Part shown: piece after piece, positions 59,870-64,000 of the stretch
Position numbering within the stretch: the stretch's first letter is position 1
Layout: each line of letters starts with the position of its first letter
The notes under the pieces: generated by a model
What the model was told of the DNA's origin: nothing
The model's database searches: none
The model's input: the letters and a program-made list of their open reading frames with translations, nothing else
NCBI RefSeq assembly: GCF_000423225.1
Contig: NZ_AUHO01000007.1
Coordinates: 248,001-312,000, forward strand
Length of the DNA stretch: 64,000 nucleotides
Origin: Kaistia adipata DSM 17808
GTDB lineage: Bacteria; Pseudomonadota; Alphaproteobacteria; Rhizobiales; Kaistiaceae
Direction: 5' to 3'
Translations under genes and position numbers: made by a program

Positions 59870-61345
59870 ATGACACGCTGGTTTCTGCGCAATCTGAAGC
59901 GCGCCGCGGTGCTGGTCGCCGTGGTCGCGGTGACCGCCCTGTCGGTCCGTGTCGTGGATGTCCTGCAGGGGCCGCCGCTGCAGCTCTGGCACAAGCACGC
60001 GCCGCACGAGCTGACGGTGAAGCAACTCGATGGCGCGACATGGGCGGACTATCTGAAGGCCGAGGACACGGTGTTCGAGGATGTCCGCACCGCCGTGACC
60101 GCCAAGCTGAAGCCGGCGCAGCGCGTGGCGTCCAATCGCTATTTCGACGGCAGCGCGCTCTATACGCCCGCCTTCCAGACCGACTGGAACCGTTCCTTCG
60201 TGCTCGCGCCGGATGGGCCGCCGGTGGGGGCGGTCGTGCTGCTGCACGGGCTGACCGATTCACCCTACAGCCTGCGCCATATCGCCAAGCTCTATCGCGA
60301 TCGCGGCTTCGTCGCGATCGGCCTCCGCGTGCCCGGGCACGGCACAATCCCGGCCGGCCTGACCAACGTCAACTGGGAGCACTGGCTGGCGGCGACCCGC
60401 CTCGCGGTGCGCGAGGCGCGGCGGCTGGTCGGCGGCGAGGCGCCGCTGCACATGGTCGGCTATTCGAATGGCGGCGCGCTGGCGCTGCTCTATGCGCTGG
60501 ACGCACTCGAGGATCCCGCGCTCGCCCGGCCGGACAGGCTGGTGCTGTTCTCGCCGATGGTGGGCGTCACGCGATTTGCCCGTTTCGCCGGCCTCGCAGG
60601 CCTGCCCTCGATCTTCCCGCCCTTCGCCAAGGCGGCCTGGCTCGGCATCGTGCCGGAGTTCAACCCGTTCAAGTACAACTCGTTTCCGGTGAATGCCGCG
60701 CGCCAGTCCTATGAGCTGACGGCCGTCCTGCAGGATCGGATCGCCCGGCTCGCCCGCGAGAACAAGCTTGCGGACTTGGCGCCGGTGCTGACCTTCCAGT
60801 CGATTGTCGACTTCACGGTCAGCGCGCCCGCCGTCGTGTCGATGCTCTATGCCAACCTGCCCGCGAATGGCAGCGAACTGGTGCTGTTCGACATCAACCG
60901 CAATGCCGATCTCGGTCCGCTCCTGAACGAGGCGGCCGAGACCGCGGTCGAGCGTATCCTTCCGCCGGCGCCGCGCCGCTACCGGACGACGGTGATCACC
61001 AATGTGACTCCGGATAGCGATCCGGTCGAGGCGCGCGTCCTCGAACCCGGCCAGACGGAGCCACGGGTCCAGCCGCTCGGCCTGGTCTATCCATCCGACA
61101 TCTATTCGCTGTCGCATGTCGCGCTGCCATTCCCCGCCGATGACGGGCTCTACGGCACCGATCCCGATCCCGCCGACAATTTCGGGATTCGACTGGGCGA
61201 CATCGCATCGCGCGGCGAACGCGGCACGCTGATCGTCGGCCTCGACACGCTGATGCGGATCTCGTCGAATCCGTTCTACCCGTATCTGGCGGAGCGGATC
61301 GAGGCGCTGATCGAGCCGGGCGCGCGCGGTGGCGCGGCGCCCTGA
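59870..61345 (+). CDS. Membrane-anchored alpha/beta hydrolase
   Basis: The 491-residue protein has an N-terminal membrane anchor (AAVLVAVVAVTALSVRVVDV) and a serine hydrolase domain with VVLLHGLTDSPYSLRHIAKLY, the nucleophile in VGYSNGGALALLYAL, and long inserted segments before a likely acid/His region. It resembles large alpha/beta hydrolases with a LYSOPHOSPHOLIPASE-like N-terminal core, and the substrate cannot be told. The start at 59870 begins the anchor. A perfect inverted repeat lies in the leader. It is convergent with gltS. Confidence 0.8.
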   Translation: MTRWFLRNLKRAAVLVAVVAVTALSVRVVDVLQGPPLQLWHKHAPHELTVKQLDGATWADYLKAEDTVFEDVRTAVTAKLKPAQRVASNRYFDGSALYTPAFQTDWNRSFVLAPDGPPVGAVVLLHGLTDSPYSLRHIAKLYRDRGFVAIGLRVPGHGTIPAGLTNVNWEHWLAATRLAVREARRLVGGEAPLHMVGYSNGGALALLYALDALEDPALARPDRLVLFSPMVGVTRFARFAGLAGLPSIFPPFAKAAWLGIVPEFNPFKYNSFPVNAARQSYELTAVLQDRIARLARENKLADLAPVLTFQSIVDFTVSAPAVVSMLYANLPANGSELVLFDINRNADLGPLLNEAAETAVERILPPAPRRYRTTVITNVTPDSDPVEARVLEPGQTEPRVQPLGLVYPSDIYSLSHVALPFPADDGLYGTDPDPADNFGIRLGDIASRGERGTLIVGLDTLMRISSNPFYPYLAERIEALIEPGARGGAAP

Positions 61346-61362
61346 CGGGCGATCGCCGTCGC

Positions 61363-62568
61363 TCAGCGCATCAGGAAGCCGATCACGACCGCATTGGCGA
61401 TGTCGATGAAGAAGGCCGAGACTAGCGGCAGGATGATGAAGGCGCGCGGCGCGGCGCCATGCGCCTTGGTCACGGCCGTCATGTTGGCGATGGCGGTCGG
61501 CGTGGCGCCCAGGCTGATGCCGCTGAAGCCGGCGGAGATCACCGCCGCCTCGTAGTTTCGGCCCATGGCCGGGAAGACGACGAACAGCATGTAGAGCACG
61601 GCCGCGAGCGTCTGGATGCCCAGCACCAGGACGAGCGAGGGGCCGAGGCCGCCGATCGTCCAGAGCTGCATGCTCATCAGCGACATGGCGAGGAAGATGT
61701 TGAGCGACAGGTCGGAAACCAGCGCCAGCGCCTTGGTGCGGGTCGGCCAGTTCAGGCGCGGCAGCAGGCGCGGGATCGTGTTGGTGAGGACGATCGCCAC
61801 CATCAGGCAGGAGACGAAGAGCGGCAGCCGGATGCCGAGATCATCCAGGATCTCGTCGACGGTGAAGCCGATCAGGACGGCCACGTTCATGATCAGGATG
61901 GTGCGCAGCAGGCTGACATGGCTGATCTCGTCGGCGGGCGACTCCGCCGCCGCGCTCTCGACGCCGAACACCGGCGGGACATCATGAGGGCCGCTCAGGC
62001 CGTTTCGCGCGATCAGGAGGCGGGCCACCGGACCGCCGACCAGGCTGGCGACGACCAGGCCGAGCGTCGCGGCGGCGACGCCCACCTCGACGGCATAGGG
62101 GAGGCCGAAGCGCTCGGCGATGATCGGTCCCCAGGCGATCGTGGTGCCATGGCCGCCGATCAGCGAGGCGGAGCCGAGCAGCACGGTCATGCCCTCGGGC
62201 AGGCCGAGCAGGGAGACGCTGCCGGCGGCGATCAGGTTCTGGATCACGAGGAAGGCGATGGTCAAAAGCAGCAGGATCAGCAGCGGCTTGCCGCCCGACA
62301 GCAGGTCGTCCAGCCGGGCATTGAGCCCGATGCCGGTGAAGAAGTAGAGCAGCAGCATGTCGCGCGCGGCGAGGTCGAACGTCACCGACACGTTGAAATA
62401 GCGATGGGCGCAGAGGGTCGCGAGCGCGGCGAGCAGGCCGCCCGTGACGGCCTCGGGAATGTTCCACTGGCGGAGCACCGCCACGGAGTTGTTGATGCCC
62501 GCCCCGATGAAGAACACGACGATGGCGATCGTCAGGCTGAGAAATCCTGGAACCTGAAAGGTCGTCAC
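61363..62568 (-). CDS. gltS: Sodium/glutamate symporter
   Basis: The 401-residue inner-membrane protein matches GltS: VFFIGAGINNSVAVLRQWNIPE, MTVLLGSASLIGGHGTTIAWGP with the conserved GGHGTT, and FSGISLGATPTAIANMTAVT with GATPTA in the second half. GltS imports glutamate with sodium. Ten to twelve helices are visible. It is monocistronic and divergent from the AraC-type gene, with a 207-bp gap. Confidence 0.93.
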   Translation of the reverse strand: MTTFQVPGFLSLTIAIVVFFIGAGINNSVAVLRQWNIPEAVTGGLLAALATLCAHRYFNVSVTFDLAARDMLLLYFFTGIGLNARLDDLLSGGKPLLILLLLTIAFLVIQNLIAAGSVSLLGLPEGMTVLLGSASLIGGHGTTIAWGPIIAERFGLPYAVEVGVAAATLGLVVASLVGGPVARLLIARNGLSGPHDVPPVFGVESAAAESPADEISHVSLLRTILIMNVAVLIGFTVDEILDDLGIRLPLFVSCLMVAIVLTNTIPRLLPRLNWPTRTKALALVSDLSLNIFLAMSLMSMQLWTIGGLGPSLVLVLGIQTLAAVLYMLFVVFPAMGRNYEAAVISAGFSGISLGATPTAIANMTAVTKAHGAAPRAFIILPLVSAFFIDIANAVVIGFLMR

Positions 62569-62775
62569 GGCAACCGCTACCTCATGTGGGGCGGCGAATC
62601 ACCGCCGCATCGGCCAGTGCTATAGCGTGATCCGATCCGGCCGAGCTGAAAAAGGCTGCCTCCGCCACGGCGGCGCCGGGCGCTCCGAATTGATCCAAGT
62701 CATTTGTCGCGTGATACACGTCTTGGTAGAGGAGGCCCCAAAGGGTAGACTTGCCCTCGGAGGCATCAGCTTGGC
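62569..62775. other. Divergent promoter region gltS / AraC gene
   Basis: The 207-bp gap holds no gene. It must carry the promoters for both directions. The AraC-type product may bind here, but I cannot define an operator by eye. Confidence 0.4.
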
Positions 62776-63798
62776 ATGCACGTGAATCCAAGACCGGCGA
62801 GCGACGGGCCCATCGAGCCGCTGCTGTTCAGCACGCGGGCGCTTTCGCCGCGCGACCAGTTCGACGCCTGGCGGAGCTTCATGGCGCCGGCCATCACGCT
62901 CGACGTCGATGGCATGCGGCAGGCGCCGTTCGGCGCCGATCAGACCGTGTGGGATGTCGGCAGCTTCGCCCTGACGCGCGCCGCAATGCCGAACGACGGA
63001 CGCGTCCGCAACTGGACGCATCTGCGCAAGAATGCGCTGGACCATTGGTGCTTCGTCGTGGTGGACGACGATGCGTCGACGAGCCGAGGCCTGTTCTTTC
63101 GTTCGCTCGGCGAGCGATTCGAGGGCACGGCTTCTGACACCGGCGTTCTCAGCCTCTACCTGCCGCGCGAGTTGTTCGACGATGGGCTCAGCCGCATCGA
63201 CGGCACCACGGCGGTGCCGGATCAGGGGATCGGCGCGTTGCTCGCCGACTATTTCGTCAGCCTCGAGCGCCGCTTGCCGGAAATTCCCCGGTCGGAACTG
63301 CCGCAGGTCGTCGAGGCGACGCGCGCGATGATCGCGGCCTGCGTGCAGCCCAGCCGCGACAGGCTCGACATGGCGCAGGGCGCGATCGTCGCGACCCTGA
63401 TGGAGCGCGCGCGCGTTGTCGTCCGGCAGAATTTCGGCGCGCCGGGTTTCGGTCCCGATCAGCTGGCGCATGCGCTGGGCGTTTCCCGATCGCGGCTCTA
63501 TCGTCTGTTCGAGCCGCATGGCGGCGTCGCGCGCTACGTCCATCGCCAGCGCATGCTGGCCGCCCATGCGGCGCTTTCCGATGCCGCTGACGCGCGGTCG
63601 ATCGGCCGCATCGCCGAGGCATTTGGCTTTGGCGACGCCTCGGGGTTCAGCCGTGGCTTCAAGCAGCAGTTCGGCTACAGCCCCAGCGAGGCTCGCGTCG
63701 CCGGATTGGCGCGGGCGCCGGCACGGACACTTCCCCAGCGCCGGCATTCCAGCGAGACGGCGGAGTTCGCGGCCATCCTGCAGCGCCTTGCGGCCTGA
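62776..63798 (+). CDS. AraC family transcriptional regulator
   Basis: The 340-residue protein has an N-terminal ligand-sensing-like domain (AraC-binding-like, ARASEHAR-type FSTRALSPRDQFDAWRSFMA) and a C-terminal double helix-turn-helix: HALGVSRSRLYRLFEPHGGVARYVHRQR and IAEAFGFGDASGFSRGFKQQFGYSP. It likely activates a nearby or distant catabolic gene in response to an effector. It is the last complete gene in the window; gltS is the divergent neighbour. Confidence 0.9.
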   Translation: MHVNPRPASDGPIEPLLFSTRALSPRDQFDAWRSFMAPAITLDVDGMRQAPFGADQTVWDVGSFALTRAAMPNDGRVRNWTHLRKNALDHWCFVVVDDDASTSRGLFFRSLGERFEGTASDTGVLSLYLPRELFDDGLSRIDGTTAVPDQGIGALLADYFVSLERRLPEIPRSELPQVVEATRAMIAACVQPSRDRLDMAQGAIVATLMERARVVVRQNFGAPGFGPDQLAHALGVSRSRLYRLFEPHGGVARYVHRQRMLAAHAALSDAADARSIGRIAEAFGFGDASGFSRGFKQQFGYSPSEARVAGLARAPARTLPQRRHSSETAEFAAILQRLAA

Positions 63799-64000
63799 GC
63801 CGCGACGCACCGTTTGGGATGGCGCGCACAAGCCTGGGATAGGCTGCTCATCACAGTGCTCGGAGGACGCCGTATATGGTCGCGGATGTCTGCGTTTCTG
63901 CGCGCATTGGCGGGTTGGTCGACGCGGCTTGACTGTGACTTGTGCTGACCGCACACAAGAAATTACGCGGCGCGAGCTGGGGCTTTTTGATTCTGGTTTG
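63799..64000. other. Right edge of the window, no gene seen
   Basis: The last 202 bases contain only short frames typical of high-GC shadows. A short AT-rich patch (AAGAAATTAC) near 63959 may belong to a promoter of a gene outside the window. Confidence 0.4.

Overview
The window is high-GC chromosomal DNA from an alphaproteobacterium, most likely of the order Hyphomicrobiales (Rhizobiales). Supporting signs are an alphaproteobacterial-type porin, a class I (archaeal-type) lysyl-tRNA synthetase, a GTTC-N7-GTTC SOS box, TTAA-N7-TTAA CtrA-type boxes, a TauE/TIGR02186 gene pair and rhizobial-style intergenic palindromes. I do not assign a genus.

1 to about 17.7 kb is the right-hand part of a P2-like contractile-tail prophage (or a tailocin; head genes, if any, lie left of the window). 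The order is spike V, baseplate W, J, I, a large DUF4815 fibre protein, a glycine-rich fibre and a small partner, sheath FI, tube FII, E/E' with a canonical -1 slippery heptamer, tape measure T, U, X and D (frameshifted at a G7 run). Two minus-strand cargo genes follow: a 190-aa unknown and a 31-codon RiPP-precursor-like gene with its own Shine-Dalgarno and terminator. Last is the lysis cassette: holin-like protein, SAR-type endolysin, a DUF6527-like protein, nested Rz/Rz1 and a membrane/coiled-coil protein.

17.7 to 23.1 kb is a junction zone. It holds a small conserved protein and a cold shock gene, a porin with a perfect CtrA-type box upstream, then an islet with a C-terminally truncated tyrosine recombinase, a 22-nt tRNA-Gly fragment and a two-gene operon behind an SOS box.

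23 to 40 kb is ordinary chromosome. It encodes a transaldolase-like enzyme, a sulfonate monooxygenase (frameshifted) with its flavin reductase, a deacetylase-family protein, a MATE exporter, PyrD with a DUF952 protein, an S24 regulator coupled to a thermonuclease-fold protein, a LysE exporter, class I LysRS, a TerB-like protein, a solute-binding protein, a glycosyltransferase, a GST and a spermidine-synthase-like protein.

40 to 50 kb carries all four components of the ligase-associated DNA repair module: metallophosphoesterase PdeM, Lhr-type helicase, MBL exonuclease and ATP-dependent ligase. They are interleaved with an ECF sigma/DUF4142/cupredoxin operon and an FMN-riboswitch-controlled ribN riboflavin transporter. 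The ligase gene carries an in-frame palindromic repeat insertion.

50 to 64 kb holds the TIGR02186/TauE pair, a PodJ-like coiled-coil/Sel1 membrane protein with candidate CtrA sites, a MerR regulator, proline iminopeptidase, a sodium:solute symporter, an alpha/beta hydrolase, GltS and an AraC regulator.
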